A DNA stretch of 64,000 bases from Ecdyonurus torrentis. Taxonomy: Eukaryota > Arthropoda > Insecta > Ephemeroptera > Heptageniidae. This document shows positions 47,780-61,919 of this stretch, piece after piece (the first letter of the stretch is position 1; every line of letters begins with the position of its first letter). The notes below the pieces were generated by a model, which was given only the letters and a program-made list of their open reading frames with translations, ran no database searches and was not told the origin of the DNA. The DNA is taken from the NCBI GenBank assembly GCA_949318235.1, contig OX439127.1, positions 6,111,432-6,175,431 of the forward strand. The letters are read 5' to 3'. Made by a program: the position numbers and the translations under genes.

Positions 47780-48104
47780 AATGTTAAATAAACGTTTTAA
47801 TGAATAAACTTGAAATGGGATTTTCAAAACTGTTTATAAATTTTACCAGAATGTTAATGTAGCCTCACGAGAGAACGTGAAAATATTGTAAAGTATGCAA
47901 TTTCCGTGACTATTCATGTTTATGACGTCAGAAACATGCAAAAATTAGGATGAAAATGTTAAGCGGGTTACATAAATCAAAATTTCTGATCACTGCTACG
48001 GGGCTACAGTTGAGTTTTGAGACAAACTGAAGTTATTTATGTAAGTCCCATCAAAGTGTTTTGTGATATAAATGCTTATGTTTTTCTCTGGTCTATTCCT
48101 TTAA
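47780..48104 (+). mobile_element. Family-B MITE
   Basis: The core is intact (TTTATGACGTCAGAAACATG, TTTTGAGACAAACTGAAG) and the end GGTCTATTCCTTTAA is clear. The first 20 nt are degraded. Confidence 0.82.
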
Positions 48105-48435
48105 GTTATAATTACAGCCACGTGCAATGTATGTCGGTGTCTCAAAGCTAAACTTATGTTACAAACAAATGAAAGTACTTCGCAGAAATACAAAAGTGAC
48201 GTCAGCACTGGTGCACGTGTTCTATCGTGCATGATCGCGAAGTTATTAAGATAAGAAAAATCTCTCCTTTTGCTTTACTATGAAGTGGCATTTATAATAA
48301 TGTATATTGAACGGACTTTAAAACAAAGCACAAAAACAACCTTAACTTTCAAAACTTCTATTTCTACGTCTCTATCATCATGGTCTCTATGTATAGAAAA
48401 AATATAACAATTTTAAAAAAAATACCCAACACATC

Positions 48436-48438
<3 letters not shown>

Positions 48439-48508
<70 letters not shown>
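48439..48508. repeat. (AG)n microsatellite
   Basis: Pure AG. The reverse strand reads SLSL, not coding. Confidence 0.95.
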
Positions 48509-48510
<2 letters not shown>

Positions 48511-48536
48511 CCATGCATGCCATGCCAAGCAGGGAA

Positions 48537-48842
48537 TAGGGGGTATGCGGATGACGTCATATTTAATGCGCTTGGAGGCCATACTGGAGTAGTGAATAAC
48601 ATTGCTCAGCATAGGACAAACTTCATTTAAGCCAATTTTCTTTGGAAAATCGATTTTTTTTTTGTTATTGTTATGTTTCTCACATACTTGAGATACTAAT
48701 TCAACATATTTACAGCATCAATGCTCTAAAAAATATTGCATAGTGGTTTTAAACTGGCAAAATGAATTATTTTCCTATGCCACCCATGTTATTGAGTTAT
48801 CCAACATGGCGTCGACTTTAACATGAATGAATAGACCCTATA
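48537..48842 (-). mobile_element. Family-A MITE, complete
   Basis: TAGGGGGTATGCGGATGACG to GAATGAATAGACCCTATA, 306 bp. Paired in inverted orientation with the copy 100 bp downstream. Confidence 0.87.
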
Positions 48843-48941
48843 CCGTAAAAAAAAGAAGAGTTAAATATCATCTTAAATTAGATACTAAATTATATAATAA
48901 CTGCTTGATATCGGTGGTGTCGTAGCACCAATCAGAAGCGC

Positions 48942-49235
48942 TATAGGGTCTATGCATTCATGTTAAAGTTGACGCCATATTGGATCACTCAATAACATGG
49001 GTGGCATAGGAAAATAAATCATTTTGGGAGTTTAATACCTCTATGCAATATTTTTAAGAGCATTGATGCTGTAAATATGTTGAATTAGTATCTCAAGTAT
49101 GTGAGAAAAATAACAAAAAATTAACTGATTTCCCAACGAAAATTGGCTTAAATGCAGTTTGTCCTATGCTGAGCAATGTTATTCACTACTCTAGTATGGC
49201 CTCCAAGCGCATTAAATATGACGTCATCCGCAAAG
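48942..49235 (+). mobile_element. Family-A MITE, nearly complete
   Basis: TATAGGGTCTATGCATTCAT to ATATGACGTCATCCGCA. The last bases are lost. Confidence 0.86.
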
Positions 49236-49525
49236 CATTCTTGTCGTGTAAGCAATGATAAATGATAATAAATTCAAGAAATAGTGCTGATATTGAGCTA
49301 TCGCCTAGCATAATTATTATGTATAGGTTTACTATAACGTGTTTTACACCAGCAATATGGGAAAACTATATATTTACATGGAACTATGAACGCACAAAAG
49401 TTTCACGTCAATTTATTGTATACTGCTATAATCACTGATCTATATAATAAGGATAGAGCATTGCTATACTCCCGCTATAGGCAGCAGTGAAGAGAAAGTT
49501 GGTAGCGGCGCGTTCTTCAATTTTT

Positions 49526-49743
49526 ATCGCAAACGGCAGAATTGCGGGAACTGTAAGGGCAGTAAAAAATTTAAAATCCACCCTGGCAGTTGGATTGGTG
49601 GAGAGCAGGCGGCGTGTAAGGGGTGATTGGCTGAAGGGTAGCTCAGGGTGAACAAGGGGAGGGAAAAACGTTGCCAGATTGACAAGTTTGACAGCCCTAA
49701 TTTTGTTAAGCATCGGGCAACATTGCATTTTGCCGTTTGCGAT
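49526..49743. mobile_element. GC-richer inverted-repeat element, unknown family
   Basis: ATCGCAAACGGCAGAATTGC and GCATTTTGCCGTTTGCGAT frame about 200 bp of GC-richer DNA. No ORF of note. Confidence 0.5.
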
Positions 49744-49890
49744 TTACTTCCAGCTGACTAAAATTTTCTTCAAGCGGCAAGAGCCTGTATCTCCCCCTGG
49801 CTATAATGTATATATATCCTCTTCCGTCCCAGAACATTTTAAACAATATTTCAGTGTCGTAAATTTTAATCAGGTTTTCCATGTCTTAAA

Positions 49891-50235
49891 TTAAAGGAAT
49901 AGACTATAGAGAAAAACATAAGCATTTATATCACAAAATACTTAATGGGATTAACATAAATAACTTTAGTTTGTCTCAAAACCCAACTGTAGCCTCGTAG
50001 CAGTGATCAGAAATTATGATTTATGCAACCCGCACAACATTTTCATACTAATTTTTGCATGTTTCTGACGTCATAAACATGAATTTTCACGCAAATTGCA
50101 TGCTTTACAGTATTTTCACGCTCTCTCGTGGGGCTACATTAAAATTCTGGTAAAAATTGTCAACAGTTTTGAAGATCCCATTTCGTGTTTATTCATTAAA
50201 AAGCTCATGTTGTTTTACGTGGTCTATGGCTTTAA
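49891..50235 (-). mobile_element. Family-B MITE, complete with TTAA at both ends
   Basis: TTAAAGGAATAGAC to GGTCTATGGCTTTAA, with TGACGTCA at 50066-50073. A family-C fragment (AAAGGCGTATAGAACACC) follows at 50238. Confidence 0.87.
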
Positions 50236-50514
50236 TTAAAGGCGTATAGAACACCTTTAGGGTCAAAGATATTTACGTAATTATTATACTAACTCTTTTC
50301 AGCACAATTTGTTTAATACAGCATAATTATGCTGTACTGCAAAATAGCTTTGTAACAAGAACTTGTTGACTGTACCGAGCATTTTCAATTGTATTGTATA
50401 AAATATGACATCCAGAATGACATAATATATACTCTTAATAATGATTTTCAATGATACATCACTAGGATAAAAAATGAAGTATTAGCTGAAATAAAGGTAG
50501 CTAGTAAAATAGAG

Positions 50515-50876
50515 AGTATGGCCGAGTATGGTGAAGGCAGCTGACTTGCAAATCTGTACTCCTCACCGAGTATAGGTTCGAGCCCCTGCTGGGTGCGTAC
50601 GTGACGTGTGAGAGCACAACAAGTTGCATGATGAATGTTTACATGCATTCTATGACTTCACACAGCATTCGGGAGGATGACGTTTCCACGGTTTCACTAT
50701 AGGCTGTCATGGTGAATGCCGGGCTGTGTACTTCGGCTGTGTCAGGCCCGTGTGAGCTTTTTCATTGATTACCTTACCTGTCGATAAGACAATGTCATGA
50801 CTGGGGTTGGGGTTGGTGTAGCATTATAACACAATATGGCAAGCAAAAAAAAAAAAAAAAAAAGAAAAGAAAAAGA
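50515..50876 (+). mobile_element. tRNA-derived SINE, full length
   Basis: The head resembles a class II tRNA (Ser/Leu type): A box TGGCCGAGTATGGTGAAGGC, B box GGTTCGAGCCCC. The body has the core TTTCCACGGTTTC..GGTGAATGCCGGGCTG. The tail is CTGTCGATAAGACAATGTCA then TGGGGTTGGTGTAGCA and an A-rich end. Transcribed by RNA polymerase III in known relatives. Confidence 0.85.
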
Positions 50877-51249
50877 TAACGTATAGCAATACAAGAACTC
50901 TGGATGGATTCATTATACTATTAAACAGCTGAATATTATAATTTCCTGTCAATTATTTTCAGAGATGTATAACAATGTATTTTTTTAAATTTAGTTAAAA
51001 ATGGATTAATTTCAAAAGATTATTTCAATGCTAAAGATTTTTTTAACCATAATAGTGTAAAATATTAAGAAAATATATTGAAAATAATTAAATATGAGCA
51101 ATTAAAAAATAATACTTTTGTTTTATTTTATGTTTATGCATCTAAATTGTACAAGTTTAACATTTTTAGAGGTAGTCAAAAATGGTTTTTATTTTATAGT
51201 GATCATCGTGTTATTAATCCTCCCGAAACTAAAATTATTAAAGTGCTGA

Positions 51250-51527
51250 TGAGAGCAACCCTTAGCGACTTAGAACCTACGTCGCAGCTACAACTTGCTC
51301 TCACGCTAGCTTGGTGCAAGCTGGAGTTATATAATCTTATCTTTGCATAAATTATATTAATACATATCTAAAGCAGTAAAAACATTTTATATACGTAAAA
51401 TATGAAGTCAAGTTACGGGAGCAAAAAAAAAAGGGGGGGGTAACTTCTGCTTGTGCCAAGCTAGCGTGAGAGCAAGTTGTAGGTGTGACGTAGGTTCTAC
51501 GTCGCTATACAGAGGTTGCTCTCAGTG
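51250..51527. mobile_element. Inverted-repeat element of about 280 bp
   Basis: Left arm AACCTACGTCGCAGCTACAA, CTTGCTCTCACGCTAGCTTG. Right arm CAAGCTAGCGTGAGAGCAAG then TACGTCGC..GAGGTTGCTCTC. The arms (about 75 nt) are GC-rich around an AT-rich centre. Confidence 0.75.
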
Positions 51528-51907
51528 CGTTAATAATTAAAATTCGTGATTTCGTGAGCTTTAATAATACGATGCTCACTATTAAAAAGGCCATTGTCGA
51601 CTTTAAGATGAAGCATTAGTATTTAAGTGCCAAGTCCAATGTAGTGTTACATGGATTTATGTGTAATGTCACTCTATAAACTACCTACACGATAAAAATT
51701 GCTATCGTCTTTGATCTTGATATAATATAAACTGCAGTTATTAGAAATTATTTAATTGTCAATACTTCTTATCGTCGGTGACGTTGCACCAATCTCAGCT
51801 AGGTGTCTTGGAGTAAAGCACTCGGACCTCTAATTTAACGCTGATGGGGAAAAATACTTTACTATAATATACTACACTACTTTACTACGGCACTGATTCC
51901 AGAAAAT

Positions 51908-52187
51908 TATAGGGTTTGTGCGCATGACGTCACATTTAATGCGCTTGCACGCCGTAGTGGAGTAATGAATTGCTCAGCATAGGACAAACTTCGATTTTCG
52001 CTATTTTAGTTGGGAAATAGGTTAACTTTTTTTTATCACATGCTTGAGATACTAATTCAACAGCATCAATGCTCTCAATTTTATTATTATTATTATTATT
52101 TCAATTAGCAAAATGTGTCATTTTTGTATGTGGCCCATTGAGTGATCCAACATGATGTCGACTTTAACATGAATGCAAATATACTAT
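51908..52187 (-). mobile_element. Family-A MITE, complete
   Basis: TATAGGGTTTGTGCGCATGA to TTTAACATGAATGCAAATATACTATA. TGACGTCA at 51925-51932. Confidence 0.85.
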
Positions 52188-52350
52188 AAATAAAGATACT
52201 ATAGACATACCTTTACGCATTTTAGACAAATAATTTTAAAATTTGTATCGTCAGTAAGAAATATATTTTCTGTGCAGCATCCCGCATTTAAATTTATACC
52301 GTGAAGATTTTTTTATTATTATTATTAGAAGAAAAAGAAGAAGAAAATGC

Positions 52351-53216
52351 TTAAAGGAGTACAGGTGACTGACTGATATCTCACAAACTAGACGGTTGCG
52401 AATTATAATATTAACACAAAGTAAAGAAAAAAAATTTCTTACTTTCTTTCTTTTTCTTTTTCTTTTTCTTTTTCTTTTTCTTTTTTTTCTTTTTTTTTTT
52501 TTTTCTTTTCTCTTTTCCTGACCATATTGTATTATCGTGCTACACCAATACACCAACCCCAATCCCAGTCAAGACATTGTACTAACGACAGATAAGGACT
52601 TTCTAATCAATGGAAACACGGGCAGGCCAAAACCTAAATACTCAGCCCGGCATTCACCATGATAGCCTAGAGAAACCGTAAAAACATCTAGGTAGGCGGG
52701 TCGGTGCAATCACATCGATCATGCACCTCCCAAATAATGTGCGTCGTCATATAGAATGCATGTAAACATGCATCGTGCAACGTGTTGTGCTCTCTCACGT
52801 CACGTACGCACCTTGCCGAGGCTCGAACCTATACTCGGTGAGGAGTACAAAGTTTCACGCCAGCTGCCTTCACCACACTCGGCCATACCAGTGAGGTATT
52901 AAAAGTTTAGTTACTTCAAACATATGAAAACACAATCAAATGTATAAGTTATTCCATTTTAAAGATTACAAGGAAATGTAGAAGTTCAAATTTTAATGGC
53001 AAATTTTAGGCAAATATAAGAAATTTTTAAAATTAAAAAATATTATTAAAACTTTTTTCAGATAAAAAAATAGTAATAATAATAATAAATTTATTCAATT
53101 GCATTTAAAAATTGTATTGCTTGTTTTGCTGGGAATAAAGTATCTACCAAGAACTATTGTGAAATATATAGTTCCTCTTTTAACCATTTTCGGTCCAAGT
53201 TGGCCTTCTTCGTTAA
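52351..53216. mobile_element. Family-G element split by a SINE
   Basis: TTAA then AGGAGTACAGGTGACTGACT at the left, CGGTCCAAGTTGG..CG then TTAA at the right. The SINE at 52441-52890 lies inside. Related to the intact element at 55600-56001. Confidence 0.75.
52441..52890 (-). mobile_element. tRNA-derived SINE, full length, inside family G
   Basis: Reverse complement of the 50.5-kb SINE: T-rich tail, ACCAACCCCAATCCCAGTCA, core CAGCCCGGCATTCACCATGA, GGCTCGAACCT (B box), ending CACTCGGCCATACC (A box). Confidence 0.85.
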
Positions 53217-53479
53217 ACAGATCCTTGGTGTGCAAGAGCGTAGAAAATTATATTACCCCACCCCCCTATTTCTCTACTTCTATCACTTTATCATCACGGA
53301 CCTCCTTTTCTTAACAATGTACTGTACCCTGTAATACTGTAATGTATAGATCAGTGACTGTACCTACCAGCAATAATACAATTTGGCAATGCAGTACAAT
53401 AAATTAAATGCTTTTTTTTTTTACGTAAAAAGTAAAATAATAATCATAATAAACTACCTTCCCTCCCCCCCCCCCCCCC

Positions 53480-54792
53480 TTTCCCAAAAAAGTTATCCTT
53501 TGACATGATTTGCTATAAATGATTAAATGCAATAGTAGTTATAGAGTTAAAGTAGAAAAGAGGCTTCTAAATCCTTACAAAAGTATACTGTGAATAATTT
53601 ATGCAACATAGAAACATTTTATAAGTTGCTTTTTAAGTGAGTCGATAAATGATAAAATGAAATACGCCATATGAATGCTGCATACGATATCGTATATCTC
53701 ACAATGTGCCTAGTGATATCAACAAGTTTCTATAGCAATAATGAAAATCAATAATTATTGAAAATAAATATTTTACGTAAAAAGTACTATAAAAGAAACA
53801 TCAATTTCCTGTAAAAAAAAAAAATGTTTGAGGGGGAAAATTAGCCACATAAAAGTATGTTTAACGAGTTCGTTAATAACTAGATTGAAATGTGAGCACG
53901 TCACCCCTCTCTCACATTAACCTACTTGCAGCTGCAACTTGACTTCTTTACAAACAAAAAACTATTTCACTTTTTATTTAAAATATTTTTATGTTGGCGT
54001 CTTCTGACTAAGACGTGACTTTTATGTTGAAATTATGTCTACACTCAAATAGATAATTTAAATAACAAAAAAATTCAATGCAATTTACTAAGAATAATAA
54101 AAAAATGTTAGTTATATTTTATATTCTATTCATCATTCAAGTTTTGATGACGTCAATAAAAATTACATCAAAAGTTTTACATGTCAAAAGAAAACAAAAA
54201 ATGTGTACATTTTGTTATAAAAAAAAAAAAAAAAAAATGCTCATAAAATATATTAAAACGGATATTATAATACTATAAAGTTTTTTTTTTTTTTTTTTTT
54301 TTTATTATTATTTTTAAATAAAAATCGCCTACTGCGCCTAAACTGCCTTCTATTCAGTTACTTCTTACTTTAAATGTTTTAGGGAAGAGAGATTTACAAC
54401 AACAACAAAAGTATTTTAATCGCGTTTATTTAACAATTTTTAAAGAAAAGAGGTTTTATAGTTTTAATTACATTTTCTTGTTTATTTGCTTAACTATTAT
54501 TCATTGCTTCATAATGGCGTCCAATCGCATTTAGTATGACGTCATGTGCATACATCCAATCCTAAACTACTGAATTTTGAACTATATTTTTAATATATAT
54601 GTAAATTTTACTACTGTTATTTGAAGTTCGAATATAAGAAAAAGAAGAAGAAGAAAAAGAAAAAAAAAAAAAAAAAAGGAAAAAAAAGGGGAAATAAATA
54701 AAATAATAAGATACATTTTTTTTGTCATTTTTTGAAATCTAACTTTTATAAGTCCAACAATATTTATAAAGATGTCCATAAAAAAAAAAATA

Positions 54793-54825
<33 letters not shown>

Positions 54826-54905
54826 GCGCATGGCATATTTTATAACATTATAATACGCAATAAATTACCATGTCGCATAGCAAAAATTTTGCTATAGGAA
54901 GTTTG
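53480..54905 (+). repeat. Repeat E, copy 1
   Basis: From a poly-C run, matches 62880-64000 nearly continuously (GAGTCGATAAATGA, CCACCCCTCTCTCACATTAA, ATGTTGGCGTCTTCTGACTA). The part near 54.48-54.56 kb is a family-A-like terminus with TGACGTCA. Beyond it the sequence is found inverted at 47.3-47.7 kb. No coding frame. Confidence 0.75.
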
Positions 54906-55215
54906 CATCCATATAAAAATTTACGCTATATGTGAGCATATAAGCTAGTTAGTGATAATGACATTTTTTACCAGTTAACAAATACTTAGCAATATTGTGA
55001 GAGCATTGATGCAATTAATAGGTTGAATCAGGTTTTTAGGTATTTGAGATAAATATGAATGAAAAATAAAAACAAACGCAGGTATATAAGTTAAAAAAAA
55101 AAAAAAAAAAAGAAACAAAGAAACAAAACACATTTGTCCTGTGCTGAGCAATGTTATTCATTGCTTCAGTATGGTGGCGAAGCGCATTAAGTATGGCGTT
55201 GTGAACAACATATCT
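54890..55215 (+). mobile_element. Family-A MITE, diverged
   Basis: GCTATAGGAAGTTTGCATCC to GTGGCGAAGCGCATTAAGTA. CCTGTGCTGAGCAATGTTAT confirms the family. Confidence 0.65.
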
Positions 55216-55399
55216 CGTTACTATACTTCACTACTACTTCTTATATATACTTTTTATAGCATCTTATGCGCAGTAACAGCACAAGAGATATGAAATATGA
55301 ATATTAGATAAACATATTGCAGTCTAAGCAATATCCTGTTATAATATCACATGCATGTCACTTTTACAATATCATGTAAAAGTATGTACAAGTAGTAAC

Positions 55400-56107
55400 G
55401 TGTATGCATTCATGCAATTGTCAACGCCATGTTGGATCACTCAATAACATGGACCGGTTAGGGAAAATAACACATTTAGCTATAGTTTTAAAATTCCAAT
55501 GTTATATTTTGGAGAGCATTGATGCTAATTATAGGTTAAATTAGTATCTCAAGTATAATAATCTCCATAAAAATAATAATACAAAAATTAACCAATTTCT
55601 TAAGGCGGTGGGGGACCGACTTGGACCGGAAATCGCTAAAAGAACAACTATATTTTCCCAATAATTTTTTGTACATGATTTAGTTCCAATAAAACAAACA
55701 CTATAATTTTCAAATAAAACAAAGTAAATTTAAAAAAAAAAAAAAATTTATATCAAAAATTTTTTAATTATATTTTTAATTGTAAAAAAGTTTCTAATTT
55801 GACTAAAATTTCCCGCTCAAATTTGAATTTCCACATTTACATGTTATCTTTAAAGTGTAATAACTTAAATATTTGATCGTGTTTTCACATGTTTGACATA
55901 ACTAAATTTTTAAGTAACATTTCTTCTTTACTTTGTGTTATTTATTATTATTCGCAACCGTCCTAGTTTGCGAGATAACAGTCGGTCACCTACCCCCTTA
56001 AGGAAAGTATCTAAAACTGAAGTTTGTTCTATGTGAAGCAATGTTGTTCATCGCTCCAGTATGGCGTCAAAGTGTATGCAGTATGACTTTGTGTGGATAT
56101 ACTCTAT
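55400..56107 (+). mobile_element. Family-A MITE split by a family-G element
   Basis: The left part, GTGTATGCATTCATG..AACCAATTTC, resumes after the insert with GGAAAGTATC and continues to TGTGTGGATATACTCTAT. Confidence 0.78.
55600..56001. mobile_element. Family-G element, intact, with TTAA target duplication
   Basis: TTAA-GGCGGTGGGGGACCGACT at the left and AGTCGGTCACCTACCCCC-TTAA at the right. About 400 bp, no ORF. TTAA duplication and G-rich inverted ends fit piggyBac-type mobilisation. Confidence 0.75.
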
Positions 56108-56129
56108 CTAGCAATGTAGATTATTGAAG

Positions 56130-56231
<102 letters not shown>

Positions 56232-56499
56232 GTTTTTCTAAACACCATTAGAATTGAGATATTTAAAAAAAAAAAGTGTTTTTCCCAATAAGCGTAAAGA
56301 CCTTCAGAGGAGACCCTCAGCTTCCCCCGCATGCAATACCGATAAGCTGCATTAATGTTTATCCCACGGAAAGTATAAATTACGCTACATTTATGTTATT
56401 ACATGGCATATGGCATGAATGTTGATAAGTTATAGAACAACATAAATACAACATACACATGGTACAATATAATATTTATGCTTTATTGTTAATATAGAA

Positions 56500-56760
56500 A
56501 AGAAGGTTTTTGTGTGCCAGACCATGTAAGGAGCAGTAAATATGTGAAAAGTGATTGTTATAAAGGTCGGCAATGGTCAATAGAAAACATCCCGGCATTC
56601 GCCATAGCAGGCTGAGGAAACCGTGGAAATACTAAGTTGCATATATAGTAGGGAAGGTAAACTGCTTCCTAAATTTGCAATCTAGCTTCTTGCCCTCGCC
56701 AGGCTTACGTAATGCCTGGACGGTGGCTGGGAATGATTCTTCAACCTGTTGCATGTGAGA
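56500..56760 (-). mobile_element. SINE-like fragment with the shared core
   Basis: On the minus strand, TTTCCACGGTTTCCTCAGCC then GGCGAATGCCGGG as in the other SINEs, but the flanks (CCAGCCACCGTCCAGGCATT, GCCTGGCGAGGGC) differ. A third SINE type. Confidence 0.6.
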
Positions 56761-57039
56761 TGGACTATGAACGGCTATAGACCATGAATACCTCTATCAA
56801 CACTCACAAAACAAACTCAATCAAACGACATCAATGCATTAACTTATCATTGATAATATAATATTAAAAAATTTAACAAATATCAATATTAGACACGAAT
56901 ACGTTGATTTTTTTACTAGTTTTATTTGGACGGTTTAAGTCTTCACTTTTCTCATGTCACGATATTTGAAAGTATTATTTTTGTCTACTTTGCCGGATTT
57001 TTTTCTTCATTTAAAAAAAAAAATTTTAATGCCATTATA

Positions 57040-57625
57040 TGAAATAATTATGCTCCTTCAAACTTATGCTGCATTTATGTCATTATAGCATAAATGATGC
57101 TGAATTAGGAAAACATAAATAATTATGCTGTTTAAGATAATATTTATGCTTTGTAACATAATTATTATTCAATATAGCACTGTGGTCTAGTGGATGCGTG
57201 TCTGACTCGTCCGCGAGGGGTCACGGGTTCGATTCCCGGCAGAGGCAAAGTTTATCAATAAGCTTTGTCCACCGGAAATACACAGTGCATTCGGGAGGTG
57301 GAAGGGATATCTCAGGGTATTCCTCTACCGACTTCCTGACCGAGGTTTCCATGGTTTCCTCGGTATGTAAAGGCGAATGCCGGGAAGAAATTGCCAGGCC
57401 ATGGCCAACCCGCCATGGAAGAACCCGCGAATCTTATGATAGGGTTTCGGAAGACTCGGGAGTGTAAATTCAGTATAAATGCAATGTAAATATGTAAATA
57501 AATAGCATAAGTTGTACCTCGCCTAGAGGTTTGATAGAAAAAAAAAAAGAAGAAAAAAAAAAACATAGCATAAATTGTGCCATATTGAACAAATTGTGCT
57601 GAACATGAGTTAGCATATTAATTAT
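57040..57625 (+). mobile_element. Family-D MITE split by a SINE
   Basis: Left part to CAATATAGCA, right part from ATAGCATAAATTGTGCC, as in intact family-D copies. The insert is the SINE at 57180-57564. Confidence 0.8.
57180..57564 (+). mobile_element. Second tRNA-derived SINE type with target duplication
   Basis: A box TGGTCTAGTGGA and B box GGTTCGATTCCC. The end CAGAGGC shows that the first four bases of the tRNA head are missing. Core TTTCCATGGTTTCCTC..GGCGAATGCCGGG. Tail with A-rich end. Flanked by ATAGCA at 57174-57179 and 57565-57570. Confidence 0.85.
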
Positions 57626-58601
57626 TAATATTAGCATATATTTTATATTAATTTCTTTAAATTTAATTCTGAGTAACTGAAAAGTTTCAGATTTAAAGTA
57701 AGTTGCATGTATCTATTACTTATATTAGATAGTCACAGTCACACAATTATCATAGGTTTTTTTTTCTTTATAAAGTGCATTCCAGGAAATCGTTTTTTTT
57801 AAAAATGATTATTATATTTATTTACTTGCGCAAGTTTACAAGAAGTAAATATCTATTCACCTATATTTGAGTACATGTATTTTATCGTAGAACACCCATA
57901 GGTTGAATTAGATAGAACAACTTACAATATCTGAGACAGAGCTTATTTTGAATGAATTTCTTAGTTACTTTTTTTTAAATCATAATAACTACGTAATTAT
58001 CATGCCAGCTCATATTCAGCATAATTTATGCTATACTGCATAATATCTATGTTACTTAGCATAAATATTATGTTGTACAGCATAATAATTTATGTTGTTC
58101 TAATTAAGCATAATTTAAATAATGACATATGCAGCATAAGTTACGTAACTTATTCTTTCCGTGTGTATTATTAGAAATTCAAAAATTCTTTTATTCATTT
58201 CTTTCATCCAACATACAAAATATAATCCAATGCATTAGTCTAGGTTATTGCCATAAATGACAATATAGAAATGATTGTCAAACTATTTACAACATACAAA
58301 TATAACAAAACAAAAAACCACACTTATGCATAAAATTACATTTTGTATTTAAATTATTTCATAATATTTTATTATATAATATTTATTATATAATATTTTT
58401 AGTTGCATTTTTAATATAATTAGAAGATTCCATAGTTGTTTAACTTGTGACTAAAAATATCACTGCATATAAATAATATTAGGCAAAAATATTATGATAA
58501 CATTTTCAGTCTGTATACTTATATCTGCAGATAGACGCAACTTTATAGAAATTTGCATCACCCGATTAGATGTATCGCATATTATGCACTCGGTCATTCC
58601 T
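57626..58601. other. AT-rich stretch with a family-D MITE
   Basis: Family-D copy at about 57990-58165, minus orientation (GCATAAGTTACGTAACTTATT at its end). 58180-58320 resembles the 3' half of the R units (CAATGCATTAGTCTAGGTTA). No gene seen. Confidence 0.55.
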
Positions 58602-58862
58602 TCGTTCGTTCGTTCATTCGTTCATTCTTTCATTCATTCATTCATTCATTCATTCATTCATTCATTCATTCATTCATTCATTCATTCATTCATTCATTCA
58701 TTCATTCATTCATTCATTCATTCATTCATTCATTCATTCATTCATTCATTCATTCATTCATTCATTCATTCATTCATTCATTCATTCATTCATTCATTCA
58801 TTCATTCATTCATTCATTCATTCATTCATTCATTCATTCATTCATTCATTCATTCATTCATT
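58602..58862. repeat. (ATTC)n array, about 58 perfect units plus edges
   Basis: Perfect CATT repeat from 58631, with GTTC/ATTC variants at the left edge. Open in all three plus frames (IHSF repeats), not coding. Confidence 0.97.
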
Positions 58863-59239
58863 TGTATTCATTCATATTCATTCGTACAATTATTATACAA
58901 TAATTAGCTACCCCCCTCCACCCACACAATTTTAAAGTAAAAAAAATACCCCCACTCCTCTGTATATATCCCATATTTTCTTCAAAGAACAACCATATGT
59001 CAAAAAATCTCAGTGTCAAAGCACTTGTCAATGAGAGTGGTATTCTCTTGAAAATTCGTGCATTTAGTGTATATTACCTCGTGCTGTGTAATTAAAATTG
59101 AATTTATACGCGTATAAAAACTTCAAACAATTAGTGTATATGTGCTGTGAGATCAGATTGGATTACACACAAACCGACAGGAAAAATAGTCCGCAACACT
59201 AAAGGTATTTATATTATATATATAATAATAATAATATAT

Positions 59240-60420
<1,181 letters not shown>

Positions 60421-60728
60421 ATATTTTTTTTTTTGCTTGACCTATTGTGTTAGCGATTATCGTGATACACCAACCCCAGTCCCAGTCAAGACATTGTCTT
60501 ATTGACAGGTAAGGATTTTTCAATTAGGTTAATAGGTGACCGACTGCTTGCAAACTAGACGGTCGTAAATTACAATATTAACACAAAGTAAAGATGAAAT
60601 CTTACTTCGTCATTAGTGAAAACACGATCACGATTGCACTTTATAGATTACATGCAAATGTGGAAATTCAAAATTGAGCAGCAAATTTTAGTCAAATTAA
60701 AATTTGTTTTGTTTTTTTAAATTAAAAT

Positions 60729-60811
<83 letters not shown>

Positions 60812-61185
60812 GAACAATCAAACCTTTTTTAAATTTACTCGTTTTCATTTGAAATATAAAGTGTTTGTTTTGCTGCAAATTAACAATGTATACAAAGAAA
60901 AGAATCATTGTGAAAACATAGTTCCTCTTTTAACGATTGCCGGTCTAAGTCGAACACTTTCTATGTTAAATGGAAAAGCACACAATTGGGCCGGTCACGG
61001 CCTAAGTACAGTACACAGCCCGTAATTTGCCATGACAGCCTAAAGAAACCGTGGAAACGTCTAGACAATCTGGTCGGTGCAATCACATCGATGTGCACCT
61101 CCCGAATGCTGTGCGTCGTCATGGCATGCATGTCAACATGAGGAGTACATAGTTACGAGTCAGGCGCCATCACCACTCGGCCACA
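60421..61185 (-). mobile_element. tRNA-derived SINE split by a family-G element
   Basis: The tail (CACCAACCCCAGTCCCAGTC..GACAGGTAAGGATTTTTCAA) is separated from the body (AATGGAAAAGCACACAATTG..CCCGTAATTTGCCATGACAG) by the insert at 60525-60969. The head end has CCACTCGGCCA. Confidence 0.8.
60525..60969. mobile_element. Family-G element inserted in a SINE
   Basis: TTAG-GTTAATAGGTGACCGACT at the left, GCCGGTCTAAGTCG..ATG-TTAA at the right. The duplicated target is TTAA with one substitution. It contains an (AT)n run at 60733-60807. Confidence 0.75.
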
Positions 61186-61204
61186 GCTTGGTCATAATAC
61201 GTAT

Positions 61205-61247
<43 letters not shown>

Positions 61248-61919
61248 TTCTAAACAATACCAATATTTTATTCATATATGATATTCATGAAAGTGCGTAG
61301 ATCTCTATATAAGTCCTGGCAGATTTACTTTTTCTCTCAATTTATTGCTAAAAATAAAAATCTACAATGTCGTCATGACAGTTTGTTATATTTAAATTGA
61401 AAATGTTTAAGAAAAACTTAAGAAGTGCGTAGCAGCAGAAACGCTGCTTTTTTTAACATATATTTTTTAAGGCTGCTATGTAACAAAATGATCTAACAAC
61501 TCTATATATTTTTAGTATCACCCAGTTTATCTTAATTGTTTTGTTTACTTATTTTATATATATTCATTTTACGGTATATTCACATTGTTTTGCATTGACG
61601 TTACATTTTGTTTCGCACTGAGATTTTTTTTTTTTTTTTATGTGCTTTTCATTTTTAACGAAAATTCTGAGAATTTACATATAATAGAAAAAAATAACAT
61701 TATAATATAATTAATTACTAATTACCATACATTTACTGATGACTTACCATTTAGGGACTATAAACAAAGTTACGCAAATCTTTGCATTTATAGTTTCTAC
61801 TTCCAAAAATTATTTTATAGTGTCTCTATGAAATCATAAAATAATAATAATAAAAAGAGTAAAACTGTAGTTACACATATTATTATCTTCTATTCTCATT
61901 GGCTCATTCAAAAAAGAAT

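Noticed and set aside
57180..57252. tRNA gene
   Set aside because: A and B boxes are good, but the acceptor stem does not close. The sequence continues into a SINE core and A-rich tail, with a target duplication around the whole.
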